Shown here: piece by piece, positions 34,737 to 44,676 of the stretch
Layout: each line of letters opens with the position of its first letter
How positions within the stretch are numbered: position 1 is the first letter of the stretch
DNA from: Streptomyces nitrosporeus
Lineage (GTDB): Bacteria; Actinomycetota; Actinomycetes; Streptomycetales; Streptomycetaceae
DNA length: 64,000 nt
Direction of reading: 5' to 3'
Assembly: GCF_008704555.1 (NCBI RefSeq)
Contig: NZ_CP023702.1
Span: 3,596,001 to 3,660,000 of the forward strand
Notes under the pieces: model-generated
Database searches by the model: none
Told to the model about the DNA's origin: nothing
Seen by the model: the letters and a program-made list of their open reading frames with translations, nothing else
Position numbers and translations under genes: made by a program

Positions 34737-35270
34737 TCATGGCCGTGCGGCCGTGAGGATCACCAGCAGTGGTACGACCCGGGCGCCGGGCACCTCGTAC
34801 CGTCCGCGACCGGTGCTGTGCAGCCATCCGGCGCCCGTCAGCAGGCGCAGGTGGTGGTAGATCTGGCCGGTCGTACCCGTCTCGTCCAGTCCGGCGAGCT
34901 CGGCGGCGGTACGCCGGCCGGCGAGGATCTCGCGGAGCAGCCGCAGCCGGACCGGATGCCCGAGCGCGGCCAGCGGCTCGGCGGCCTCCGGCCGGCCGGC
35001 CCGGTCCCCGCCCTCCTCCTCCGGTCCCAGGAGCCCCGTGGTGAGCGCGCCGTACTGCCATTCGTACCGCTCACCGGTCGGCAGCCGTACCGCACCGGTG
35101 AACAGCACGCCCCCGTCCGAGGCGGCCTCCCCGAGCCGGCCGAGCTGCTCCTTCAGCGCCTCCAGCGCCCAGAAGTCCCCGCCGACCGGCGCCGGGGCCC
35201 CGCCGTCCGCCGCGCGCTCCAGTGCGGCCAGCCGTCGTTCCAGCCCGGCGAGGCGTTCTTCGAGCTCCAT
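34737..35270 (-). CDS. ArsR-type winged-helix regulator
   Basis: 177 residues from the ATG at 35270. A coiled-coil start (LEERLAGLERRLAALERA) is followed by about 60 residues and then a winged helix: LAALGHPVRLRLLREILAGR, RRTAAELAGLDETGTTGQIY, HHLRLLTGAGWLHSTGRGRY. ArsR-like proteins of this type sense metals or small molecules or none; no clear metal cysteines are present. A perfect palindrome directly upstream suggests autoregulation and control of the M23 peptidase gene that follows. Confidence 0.85.
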   Translation of the reverse strand: MELEERLAGLERRLAALERAADGGAPAPVGGDFWALEALKEQLGRLGEAASDGGVLFTGAVRLPTGERYEWQYGALTTGLLGPEEEGGDRAGRPEAAEPLAALGHPVRLRLLREILAGRRTAAELAGLDETGTTGQIYHHLRLLTGAGWLHSTGRGRYEVPGARVVPLLVILTAARP

Positions 35271-35280
35271 GACCACAACC

Positions 35281-35296
35281 TTACGTAATTACGTAA
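35281..35296. promoter_or_regulatory. palindromic operator TTACGTAATTACGTAA
   Basis: A perfect 16-bp palindrome made of two TTACGTAA halves, in an AT-rich patch 11 bp upstream of the regulator's start codon. Its position over the promoter makes it the likely operator of the ArsR-type regulator. Confidence 0.8.
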
Positions 35297-35316
35297 AAAC
35301 TACCGAAGGAAACGCC

Positions 35317-35351
35317 GAAGCCCCCTCCCGGTCGACCCGGGAAGGGGCTTC
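35317..35351 (-). terminator. terminator of the purSQL operon
   Basis: GAAGCCCC and GGGGCTTC enclose a second paired block TCCCGG/CCCGGGA with a TCGA loop; one unpaired base on each side. It lies 15 bp beyond the purL stop. Confidence 0.85.
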
Positions 35352-35365
35352 GGTACGGGCGGAAC

Positions 35366-37611
<2,246 letters not shown>

Positions 37612-37615
<4 letters not shown>

Positions 37616-38292
37616 GCGTTGACCAGCTTCTTGATGATCGAGGTGAAGAAACCGAGGCCGTCGGTGCGGCCGGTGCCGACGAGCGGCTCCACGGCGTGCT
37701 CCGGGTGCGGCATCAGACCGACGACGTTGCCCGCGGCGTTGGTGATGCCGGCGATGTCGCGCAGCGAGCCGTTGGGGTTGGCGTCGGCGTAACGGAAGGC
37801 GACGCGGCCCTCGGCCTCCAGCTCGTCGAGCGTGCGCTCGTCGGCGGTGTAGCGGCCGTCCATGTTCTTCAGCGGTACGGAGATCTCCTGGCCCTGGGTG
37901 TAGTCCGAGGTCCAGGCGGTCTCCGCGTTCTCCACCCGCAGCTTCTGGTCGCGGCAGATGAAGTGGAGGTGGTTGTTGCGCAGCATCGCGCCGGGCAGCA
38001 GGTGCGCCTCGGTCAGGATCTGGAAGCCGTTGCAGATGCCGAGGACGGGCATGCCCGCCCTGGCCTGCTCGATGACCGTCTCCATGACGGGCGAGAAGCG
38101 CGAGATGGCTCCGGCCCGCAGATAGTCGCCGTAACTGAAACCGCCCGCCAGGACGACCGCGTCGACCTGGTGGAGGTCCTTGTCGCGGTGCCAGAGCGAG
38201 ACGGGCTCGGCGCCCGCGACCCGCACCGCCCGCAGGGCGTCCTGGTCGTCGAGCGTGCCGGGGAAGGTGACGACTCCGATACGAGAAGTCAC
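37612..38292 (-). CDS. purQ: FGAM synthase glutaminase subunit PurQ
   Basis: 226 residues from a GTG at 38292. Class I glutamine amidotransferase: [18 protein letters not shown] at the start, [29 protein letters not shown] with the nucleophilic cysteine, and [12 protein letters not shown] with the catalytic His-Glu pair. It supplies ammonia to PurL. The start overlaps purS (GTGA) and the stop overlaps purL (ATGA), so purS-purQ-purL are tightly coupled. Confidence 0.97.
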
Positions 38293-38549
38293 TTCGATCC
38301 CTCGGCCGTCTCGATCCTGACGGTGAAGTCCTCGATCACGGTGTTGGCGAGGAAGGTCTCGGCCATCTCGTTGATGCGGGCGAGGGCGGCGTCGTCGACC
38401 GGCCCCTCGACCTCGAGCTCGAAACGCTTCCCCTGGCGGACATCCGCGATTCCGTCGAAGCCGAGACGGGGCAGCGCGCGCTGCACAGCCTGTCCCTGCG
38501 GGTCGAGGATCTCCGGCTTGAGCATGACGTCGACTACGACGCGTGCCAC
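38289..38549 (-). CDS. purS: FGAM synthase subunit PurS
   Basis: 86 residues from a GTG at 38549: GGGAG lies 5 bases before this codon, while the in-frame GTG two codons earlier would overlap it. [20 protein letters not shown] is the family start and [20 protein letters not shown] the core. PurS bridges PurL and PurQ and is needed for ammonia channelling. First gene of purS-purQ-purL. It is divergent from an Lsr2-type gene. Confidence 0.95.
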   Translation of the reverse strand: MARVVVDVMLKPEILDPQGQAVQRALPRLGFDGIADVRQGKRFELEVEGPVDDAALARINEMAETFLANTVIEDFTVRIETAEGSK

Positions 38550-38919
38550 TGGCACTCCCGGTGGTGTGGTGCGGCTGAGTCTTCCGAGGGGTTCCCCGTC
38601 CCCACGGGCTGCCCTCAGCGTACCTGGCCCAAATTTCTACGCGGGTAGATATGAGGAAGCCAAGATCACGCGGAGATATCGGAGGCGACAACACCCCGGG
38701 AAAGTCCCGGTAAAAATCTTCACCCGGATTGCACACGGACACGCGGAGGCAATTGGCCGGGCTTCACAATGCGGCTCCGACCGCTGTACAAATGATTACC
38801 GGGGAAAGCACCATTGCCCCGGGAACAGTCGACATCAGTCGATCCGTATCCGCCCAGCCGCCGAAGGCCGGTACGGCGCACGCCAGACGCGCCGCTGCCG
38901 TAGGAAAGGACCGATATCC
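38550..38919. other. divergent promoter region purS / lsr2-type gene
   Basis: 370 bp with clearly AT-richer patches (about 38630-38740). CCGGGAAAGTCCCGG at 38697-38711 is a hairpin followed by TAAAAA. No gene is accepted. The region should carry both promoters; self-binding by the Lsr2-type protein is plausible because that family prefers AT-rich DNA. Confidence 0.5.
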
Positions 38920-39255
38920 GTGGCTCAGCGCGTCGTGGTCACACTCTCCGACGACATCGACGGAGGGGAAGCAGCGGAAACGGTTGCCTTCGCCCTGGAC
39001 GGGAAGTCGTACGAGATCGACCTCAATCCCGCCAACGCAGAGAAACTGCGCAACGCCCTGGCCCCGTACATGGCGGCCGGCCGGAAGCAGACAAATACCG
39101 GCAAGCGCGGCAGGATCCCGGTGACGTACCACCACACGCCGGTCGCCCCCGACCCCGCGGCCGTGCGGGCCTGGGCGCGCTCGCACCGCATGGAGGTGCC
39201 GGCCCGCGGCCGGATCCCGAAGAAGGTCTACGAGGCGTTCCAAGCCGCCAGTTGA
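38920..39255 (+). CDS. lsrL: Lsr2-family nucleoid-associated protein (LsrL-type paralogue)
   Basis: 111 residues from a GTG at 38920 with AAAGGA about 9 bases upstream. The N-terminal oligomerisation domain (QRVVVTLSDDIDGGEAAETV, FALDGKSYEIDLNPANAEKL) is joined by a basic linker to the DNA-binding domain AVRAWARSHRMEVPARGRIP, where R-G-R is the AT-hook-like minor-groove motif. Lsr2 bridges AT-rich DNA and silences acquired genes. Streptomyces has a main lsr2 elsewhere and a paralogue, lsrL, beside the pur genes; I assign this copy to the latter by position from memory. Confidence 0.85.
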   Translation: MAQRVVVTLSDDIDGGEAAETVAFALDGKSYEIDLNPANAEKLRNALAPYMAAGRKQTNTGKRGRIPVTYHHTPVAPDPAAVRAWARSHRMEVPARGRIPKKVYEAFQAAS

Positions 39256-39406
39256 ACGAACTGACCGGAATGTTCCGTTCCGTTCCGGTCGGGGGAGCGC
39301 TCGCGGAGGCGCCCCGGGGAGCCGACTTGCACAACACCCCCGCAGGTCGGCTAGAGTCTGGAGCACGCCGAAGGGCAAGGCCGAAAAGCCGGGCCCCGAG
39401 CAGCGT

Positions 39407-39478
39407 GCGGGTGTAGTTCAGTAGTAGAACATCCCCCTTCCAGGGGGAAGGCGCAGTGTGCAATTCCTGTCACCCGCT
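39407..39478 (+). tRNA. tRNA-Gly (UCC)
   Basis: Acceptor GCGGGTG/CACCCGC, anticodon loop CTTCCAG (anticodon TCC), discriminator T, no CCA; 72 nt. TAGAGT about 60 bases upstream is a likely -10 element. Confidence 0.93.
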
Positions 39479-39557
39479 CTGCATCGCCTTACCGGATCCC
39501 TCCACGGATCAGGTAGAGTGGTGGACGCGCCACCGGTGAAAGCCGAGTGGTAGCAAT

Positions 39558-39630
39558 GCGGACGTAGCTCAGTTGGTAGAGCGCAACCTTGCCAAGGTTG
39601 AGGTCGCCAGTTCGAACCTGGTCGTCCGCT
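39558..39630 (+). tRNA. tRNA-Gly (GCC), copy 1
   Basis: Acceptor GCGGACG/CGTCCGC, anticodon loop TTGCCAA (anticodon GCC), T-loop AGTTCGAACCT; 73 nt. Identical to the copy at 43536-43608. A TAGAGT at about 39512 is its likely -10. Confidence 0.95.
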
Positions 39631-39638
39631 CGTGTTCA

Positions 39639-39668
39639 AAGGCCCCGGTCGTTCTCGACCGGGGCCTT
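39639..39668 (+). terminator. terminator after tRNA-Gly genes
   Basis: AAGGCCCCGGTCG and CGACCGGGGCCTT around a 4-base loop, directly after the tRNA, followed by T. Confidence 0.85.
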
Positions 39669-39778
39669 TGCCGTATCCGATATCCGTGATGAATCCACCG
39701 GGCTCCCATGACGTTTGTCATGTGCGGTGATGACAGCACGCACTGCACACGGCCGTGCTCGGACGGGAGTCTTGAGCC

Positions 39779-40723
39779 ATGACCAGCGACGACATTTCCC
39801 GTACCGGGCACGCCATCGTGGCGGATCAGGTCCGGCGCCGTTATGCGGGCGGCTTCGAGGCGGTTTCCGGTATCTCCTTCTCCGTGGCGCGCGGCGAGCT
39901 CTTCGCCCTGCTCGGGACGAACGGGGCGGGCAAGACCTCCACGGTCGAACTCCTGGAGGGGCTGGCCCCGCCGGACGGCGGAAGCGTCCGGGTCCTCGGC
40001 CACGACCCGTACCGCGAACGCGCCGCCGTGCGCCCCCGGGTCGGTGTGATGCTGCAGGAGGGCGGCTTCCCCTCCGACCTGACGGTCACCGAGACCCTGC
40101 GGATGTGGGCGGGGTGCACCAGCGGGGCCCGTCCCGCCGGTGAGGCTCTGGATCTGGTGGGGCTGGGGGCCAGGGCGCGGACCCGGGTCAAGCAGCTCTC
40201 CGGCGGAGAGCGCCGCCGGCTCGACCTGGCACTGGCCCTGCTGGGCCGGCCCGAGGTCCTCTTCCTGGACGAGCCGACCACCGGTCTCGACGCCGAGGGG
40301 CGCCGTGACACCTGGCGGCTGGTGCGGCAGCTCCGGGAGGGCGGCACGACCGTGCTGCTGACCACGCACTACCTGGAGGAGGCCGAGTCGCTCGCCGACC
40401 GCCTGGCGATCATGCACCAGGGGCGGATCGTCACCTCGGGCACGATCGCCGACGTGACCGCCGAGCGCCCCTCCCGCATCCGTTTCGAACTCCCGGCGGA
40501 TGTTCCGGCGGCCCGGCTCCCGTTGTCGCTGCGTGCCGCGGCGGAGGGCCGCCGTGTCGACATCCGCACCCACACCCTTCAGGAATCGCTCCACGAACTC
40601 CTTTCCTGGGCAAGGGAGTCGGGCGTGGAGCTGCACGGGCTCGACGCCCGGTCCGCCTCGCTGGAAGAGGCATTTCTCGATATCGCGAAGTCCCACACCG
40701 AAGCGGAAAGGGTGACGGCATGA
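39779..40723 (+). CDS. ABC transporter ATP-binding protein (ABC-2 exporter)
   Basis: 314 residues. LLGTNGAGKTSTVELL (Walker A), VGVMLQEGGFPSDLTVTE (Q-loop region), KQLSGGERRRLDLALALLGR (signature), PEVLFLDEPTTGLDAEGRRD (Walker B) and LLTTHYLEEAESLADRLAIM (H-loop) are complete. A C-terminal part of about 85 residues resembles the DrrA-type accessory domain. It should power export by the permease encoded next, with which it overlaps by 4 bp. The operon continues into a sensor kinase and response regulator. Substrate unknown; lipid or drug export is usual for the group. Confidence 0.93.
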   Translation: MTSDDISRTGHAIVADQVRRRYAGGFEAVSGISFSVARGELFALLGTNGAGKTSTVELLEGLAPPDGGSVRVLGHDPYRERAAVRPRVGVMLQEGGFPSDLTVTETLRMWAGCTSGARPAGEALDLVGLGARARTRVKQLSGGERRRLDLALALLGRPEVLFLDEPTTGLDAEGRRDTWRLVRQLREGGTTVLLTTHYLEEAESLADRLAIMHQGRIVTSGTIADVTAERPSRIRFELPADVPAARLPLSLRAAAEGRRVDIRTHTLQESLHELLSWARESGVELHGLDARSASLEEAFLDIAKSHTEAERVTA

Positions 40724-41490
40724 CGAGCACCACGGTTGCCGGGCGGCTGAACGCCCTCGGCCGCGCGGAGCTGACCCTGTTCGTGCGGAATCGGACGGCG
40801 GTGTTCATCGCCCTGCTGATGCCCCTGCTGCTGATCTTCGTGATGCGGTCCACGCTCGAGGAGATCGATCTCGGCCCTTCCGGGCTGACCGCCGCCGGCG
40901 CCTCCCTGAACGGCGGCATCGGCATGGTGCTGATCCAGGTGGTCTACACGAACCTGGTGGCGGCGTACGTGGCCCGCCGTGAGGAACTCGTCCTCAAGCG
41001 CCTCCGCACCGGGGAGGTGTCCGACAGCGAGATCCTCACCGGGACGGCGCTCCCCGCGGGGCTGCTGGCCCTCGTCCAGAGCGTGCTGATCGTCGTCGTC
41101 GGTACCTTCGCGTTCGACCTCACCGCACCGCACCGGCCCGATCTGCTGGTCCTGGGGCTCCTGCTGGGGGTCGTGCTGATGACCGCGCTGGCCGCGGCGA
41201 CCTCCGCCGTGACGCGTACGGTGCAGACCGCACAGCTGACGACGCTGCCCTTCTTCCTCGTCTCGATGCTGGGCTCCGGGCTCTTCGTACCGCTGGAGGT
41301 CCTCCCCGACCTCGCGGCCTCGATCTGCGAACTGCTGCCGATGACCGGGGTGATGACACTGGTCCGGGCGGGCTGGCTGGGCGGTGTCCCCACCGGTGAC
41401 GTGGTCGGGGCGGTCCTGAACGCCTTGGCCTGGACGGTGCTGGCGGTGTTTGCTGTGCGGCGGTGGTTCCGCTGGGACCCCCGCCGCTGA
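40720..41490 (+). CDS. ABC-2 type permease
   Basis: 256 residues with six membrane segments, beginning FIALLMPLLLIFVMRSTLEE, then VLIQVVYTNLVAAYVARREE, and the later LPFFLVSMLGSGLFVPLEVL, which is the conserved ABC-2 loop region near PLEVLPDLAASICELLPMTG. It forms the channel for the coupled ATPase. The start ATG overlaps the ATPase stop, and the sensor kinase gene begins 30 bp downstream. Confidence 0.92.
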   Translation: MTSTTVAGRLNALGRAELTLFVRNRTAVFIALLMPLLLIFVMRSTLEEIDLGPSGLTAAGASLNGGIGMVLIQVVYTNLVAAYVARREELVLKRLRTGEVSDSEILTGTALPAGLLALVQSVLIVVVGTFAFDLTAPHRPDLLVLGLLLGVVLMTALAAATSAVTRTVQTAQLTTLPFFLVSMLGSGLFVPLEVLPDLAASICELLPMTGVMTLVRAGWLGGVPTGDVVGAVLNALAWTVLAVFAVRRWFRWDPRR

Positions 41491-41519
41491 GGTCCGAGGC
41501 GAGAGGGAGTGCACGGCCC

Positions 41520-42881
41520 GTGTGGGTACGGAAGCGGATACGCCGCTGGCAGAAGCGCGACGGCTTCGACAAGATCGACCTCTACACCCGGGGTTCGCTG
41601 CACTCCATGGCCTGGGCGATGGTCCTGTGTGTGGCCGCGCTGTCGGTGACCCGGCCCGTGCGGTACTCGGACGCGCCCGCCGCCCTGATCGCCCTGACCG
41701 TGCTGGCCGCCGTCGCCCAGGGCGCCTGCACGGTCCCGCTGATCCCGCGGACGCTCGACAGGTACCTCGGGCGCCGGGCCGCCGGCCTGTGGCTGATCGC
41801 CCTGGCGGCCGGCCTGTTCACGGTGAACGCGGCGGGACTGCTCGCGCTCGGGTGGTACGCCGGCACCGAGGACTTCCCCGAGTTCCAGGTGGCGCTGGGC
41901 GCGGTGACGCTGCCGCTCCTGACCTCCCTGGTGCTGGTCGTGCCGCTGTGGGCCTCCGGCGTGTGCGTCGCGCTGCTCGGTGCGGGGATGAGCGGCGGGA
42001 CGCTGCTGGCCGGGGCGGACGGCACCTTCGCCCTCGCCACCTTCTTCGGGGTGGTTTTCGGGGGCGGGCTGGTCACCAGCACCGTACGGCTCTCCGCCTG
42101 GACGCTCGGCCTCATGAAGAAGCTCAGGGACGCCCAGGACGTGGAGACCCGGCTGGCGGTCGCCGAGGAGCGGCTGCGGTTCGGCCGGGACCTGCACGAC
42201 GTGCTGGGGCGGAACCTGGCGGTGATCGCGCTGAAGAGCGAGCTGGCGGTGGAGCTGGCCCAGCGCGGCAAGCCCACGGCCGTCGAGCAGATGATCGAGG
42301 TCCAGCGGATCGCCCGCGACTCCCAGCAGGAGGTACGCGATGTCGTCCGCGGCTACCGCGAGGCCGACCTGTACACCGAACTGGTGGGAGCCCGGTCGGT
42401 GTTGCAGGCCGCCGGGATCAGCTGCGAGGTACAGGAGTCCGGCTCCCGGCGGCGGGAGCGGCTGCCCGCGTCCGTCCAGTCGGCGCTCGGCTGGGTCGTA
42501 CGGGAGGCGGCCACCAACGTCCTGCGCCACGGCGACCCCCAGCGGTGCGCCATCCGGCTCCGGACCTCGGACGGCACCGTACGGCTGGTCGTGGAGAACG
42601 ACGGGGTGCCTCCGGACGCGGCGCCCTTCCCGCCCTCCGGCCCTGTCCAGGGCTCGGGTCTGCGCGGGCTGCGGGAGCGGCTGTCGGCACTGGACGGGCG
42701 GCTGGAGGCCGGGCCGGCCGACGGCGGCCTCTTCCGGCTGACCGCGACCGTCCCGCTCGCCCCACCCGCGGAGGGCGCCCCATCCGTAGGGGACACCTCG
42801 TCCGCGGAGGGCGCCTCTCTCCCGGAAAGCGCCCCGCCCGCGGAAAGCACAGCGCAGCACCAGCTGGAGGAACGACGATGA
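41520..42881 (+). CDS. membrane sensor histidine kinase (DesK/NarL-type)
   Basis: 453 residues from a GTG at 41520, with GAGGGAG about 10 bases before it. Five or six membrane segments fill residues 25-185. RFGRDLHDVLGRNLAVIALK contains the phospho-accepting His226 of the HisKA_3 group; VVREAATNVLRHGDPQRCAI (N box) and GSGLRGLRERLSALDGRLEA (G box) form the ATPase domain. A Pro/Ser/Ala-rich tail follows. DesK-like kinases sense membrane state. Being placed after an ABC exporter, it probably controls that exporter in response to membrane-active compounds or lipid changes. It overlaps the regulator gene by 4 bp. Confidence 0.92.
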   Translation: MWVRKRIRRWQKRDGFDKIDLYTRGSLHSMAWAMVLCVAALSVTRPVRYSDAPAALIALTVLAAVAQGACTVPLIPRTLDRYLGRRAAGLWLIALAAGLFTVNAAGLLALGWYAGTEDFPEFQVALGAVTLPLLTSLVLVVPLWASGVCVALLGAGMSGGTLLAGADGTFALATFFGVVFGGGLVTSTVRLSAWTLGLMKKLRDAQDVETRLAVAEERLRFGRDLHDVLGRNLAVIALKSELAVELAQRGKPTAVEQMIEVQRIARDSQQEVRDVVRGYREADLYTELVGARSVLQAAGISCEVQESGSRRRERLPASVQSALGWVVREAATNVLRHGDPQRCAIRLRTSDGTVRLVVENDGVPPDAAPFPPSGPVQGSGLRGLRERLSALDGRLEAGPADGGLFRLTATVPLAPPAEGAPSVGDTSSAEGASLPESAPPAESTAQHQLEERR

Positions 42882-43507
42882 CATCCGCCCCGCCGCAGCG
42901 GCCCGTCCGGGTCCTGCTGGCCGACGACGAACACCTGATCCGGGGCGCCCTGGCCGCGCTTCTCGCGCTGGAGGACGACATCGTCCTGGTCGCGGAGGCG
43001 GCCACCGGCCCCGAGGCGCTCGCCATGGCACTGGCCCACCGGCCCGATGTGGCGGTCCTGGACCTGGAGATGCCGGGCGCGGACGGTGTGAGTGTCGCCA
43101 CAGCGCTGCGGAACGGCCTGCCCGGCTGCCGGACCATGATCGTGACGAGCCACGGCCGTCCCGGACATCTGAAACGAGCGCTCGCGGCGGGTGTGCGGGC
43201 CTTCGTCCCGAAGACGGTCAGCGCCCGTCGGCTCGCCGAGATCATCCGCTCGGTGCACGCCGGAAACCGTTACGTGGACCCGGAGTTGGCCGCTGACGCG
43301 ATCTCCGCCGGGGACTCCCCGCTCACCGCGCGGGAGGCCGAGGTGCTGGAGCTGGCGGCGGACGGGGCACCGGTGGCGGAGATCGCCGAGCGGGCCTCCC
43401 TGTCGCAGGGAACGGTCCGCAACTACCTCTCCTCGGCCGTCTCCAAACTGGGGGCGGAGAACCGTCATGCCGCGGTGCGTCTCGCACGGCAGCGAGGTTG
43501 GGTATAG
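42878..43507 (+). CDS. NarL/DesR-type response regulator
   Basis: 209 residues. The receiver domain has the acidic pair ADDEH, the phosphorylated Asp62 in AVLDLEMPG, and the conserved Thr/Ser and Lys positions (MIVTSHG, FVPKTVS). The C-terminal LuxR-type HTH is LTAREAEVLELAADGAPVAE, IAERASLSQGTVRNYLSSAV, SKLGAENR. With the coupled kinase it should activate the ABC operon. GGAGG is about 8 bases before the ATG. Its stop codon TAG lies inside TATAGT, a likely -10 element for the next tRNA gene. Confidence 0.93.
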   Translation: MTSAPPQRPVRVLLADDEHLIRGALAALLALEDDIVLVAEAATGPEALAMALAHRPDVAVLDLEMPGADGVSVATALRNGLPGCRTMIVTSHGRPGHLKRALAAGVRAFVPKTVSARRLAEIIRSVHAGNRYVDPELAADAISAGDSPLTAREAEVLELAADGAPVAEIAERASLSQGTVRNYLSSAVSKLGAENRHAAVRLARQRGWV

Positions 43508-43508
43508 T
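43503..43508 (+). promoter_or_regulatory. -10 element TATAGT of tRNA-Gly copy 2
   Basis: TATAGT stands 28 bases before the tRNA and overlaps the TAG stop of the response regulator; the -35 region would lie inside that gene, with no good consensus match. Confidence 0.5.
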
Positions 43509-43535
43509 GGTCAACGCAAAAGCGCCACGGCGCTT

Positions 43536-43608
43536 GCGGACGTAGCTCAGTTGGTAGAGCGCAACCTTGCCAAGGTTGAGGTCGCCAGTTCGAACCTGGT
43601 CGTCCGCT
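43536..43608 (+). tRNA. tRNA-Gly (GCC), copy 2
   Basis: Identical over 73 nt to 39558-39630, with anticodon loop TTGCCAA. It follows the two-component operon with its own -10. Confidence 0.95.
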
Positions 43609-43613
43609 CCAGA

Positions 43614-43649
43614 GAAGAAGGCCCCGGTCCTGCGACCGGGGCCTTCTTC
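43614..43649. terminator. bidirectional terminator tRNA-Gly / purC
   Basis: GAAGAAGGCCCCGGTC pairs perfectly with GACCGGGGCCTTCTTC around a 4-base loop. Placed between the tRNA and the convergent purC stop (43651), it can end both transcripts. Confidence 0.88.
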
Positions 43650-43650
43650 G

Positions 43651-44580
43651 TCAACGCCGTGCCGCAGCCTCCCAGCTGACGCCGGTCAGGTGCTCGTAGG
43701 CGTCCAGGTACTTCGCCCGGGTCGCGTCGACGATCTCCTGCGGCAGCGCGGGGGGCGGCAGTTCGCCGTGGCGGTCCCAGCCCGAGGCCGGCGAGGTCAG
43801 CCAGTCCCGCACGAACTGCTTGTCGTACGAGGGCTGCGCCTTGCCCGGCTCCCAGCTCCCGGCGGGCCAGAAGCGCGAGGAGTCGGGCGTCAGCACCTCG
43901 TCCGCGATGATCAGTTCCTCGCCGCCGTCCCCGGACGGTGCGAAACCGAACTCGAACTTGGTGTCGGCGAGGATGATCCCGCGTTCGCGGGCGATGTCCC
44001 GGGCCCGGCCGTAGACGTCCAGTGTGGTCCGCCGCAGGACGGAGGCCGTCTCGGCGCCGACCTCGCGGGCCACCCGCTCGTAGCTGACGTTCTCGTCGTG
44101 GTCGCCGACGGCGGCCTTGGTGGCCGGGGTGAAGATCGGCGCGGGCAGCTCGGACCCGTCGACCAGGCCCTCGGGCAGGCCGATGCCGCAGACCGTACGG
44201 GTGGCGTCGTACTCGGCCAGCCCGGAACCGGTCAGATAACCGCGCGCCACGCACTCCACGGGCACCATCCGCAGCGAGCGGCAGACCAGTGTCCGCCCGG
44301 CCCAGTCGGCCGGCGCGCCGGCGGGCAGGTCCGTGGACAGGACGTGGTTGGGGACGAGATCGGCGAGCTGGTCGAACCACCACAGGGACAGCTGGGTGAG
44401 CACCCGCCCCTTGTCGGGGATCTCGGTGGGCAGGACCCAGTCGTACGCGGAGATACGGTCGCTGGCGACCATCACGAGGTCGCCCGCCTCGTTCCGGTAC
44501 AGGTCGCGCACCTTGCCGGTGTGCAGATGGATGAGACCCGGCACCTGCACGGGCTCGGGCTTTTCTACGAAACCGGACAC
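43651..44580 (-). CDS. purC: SAICAR synthetase PurC
   Basis: 309 residues from a GTG at 44580, chosen for the GGAGG about 4-8 bases upstream (GGAGGCAGC). It joins aspartate to CAIR with ATP. Motifs: GKVRDLYRNEAGDLVMVASD at the start, DRISAYDWVLPTEIPDKGRV, VECVARGYLTGSGLAEYDAT, and ILADTKFEFGF with IADEVLTPDSSRFWPAGSWE. It stands as a single leftward gene. Confidence 0.97.
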   Translation of the reverse strand: MSGFVEKPEPVQVPGLIHLHTGKVRDLYRNEAGDLVMVASDRISAYDWVLPTEIPDKGRVLTQLSLWWFDQLADLVPNHVLSTDLPAGAPADWAGRTLVCRSLRMVPVECVARGYLTGSGLAEYDATRTVCGIGLPEGLVDGSELPAPIFTPATKAAVGDHDENVSYERVAREVGAETASVLRRTTLDVYGRARDIARERGIILADTKFEFGFAPSGDGGEELIIADEVLTPDSSRFWPAGSWEPGKAQPSYDKQFVRDWLTSPASGWDRHGELPPPALPQEIVDATRAKYLDAYEHLTGVSWEAAARR

Positions 44581-44676
44581 GCTGCCTCCGCGTAGGTTGA
44601 TCCAGGAGTGGTTCCGATTGTCCCGCATGGAACCGGCCCCCGGCGCCCCGGGGCTCCCGCCCCGTCCGGCCGGCCG

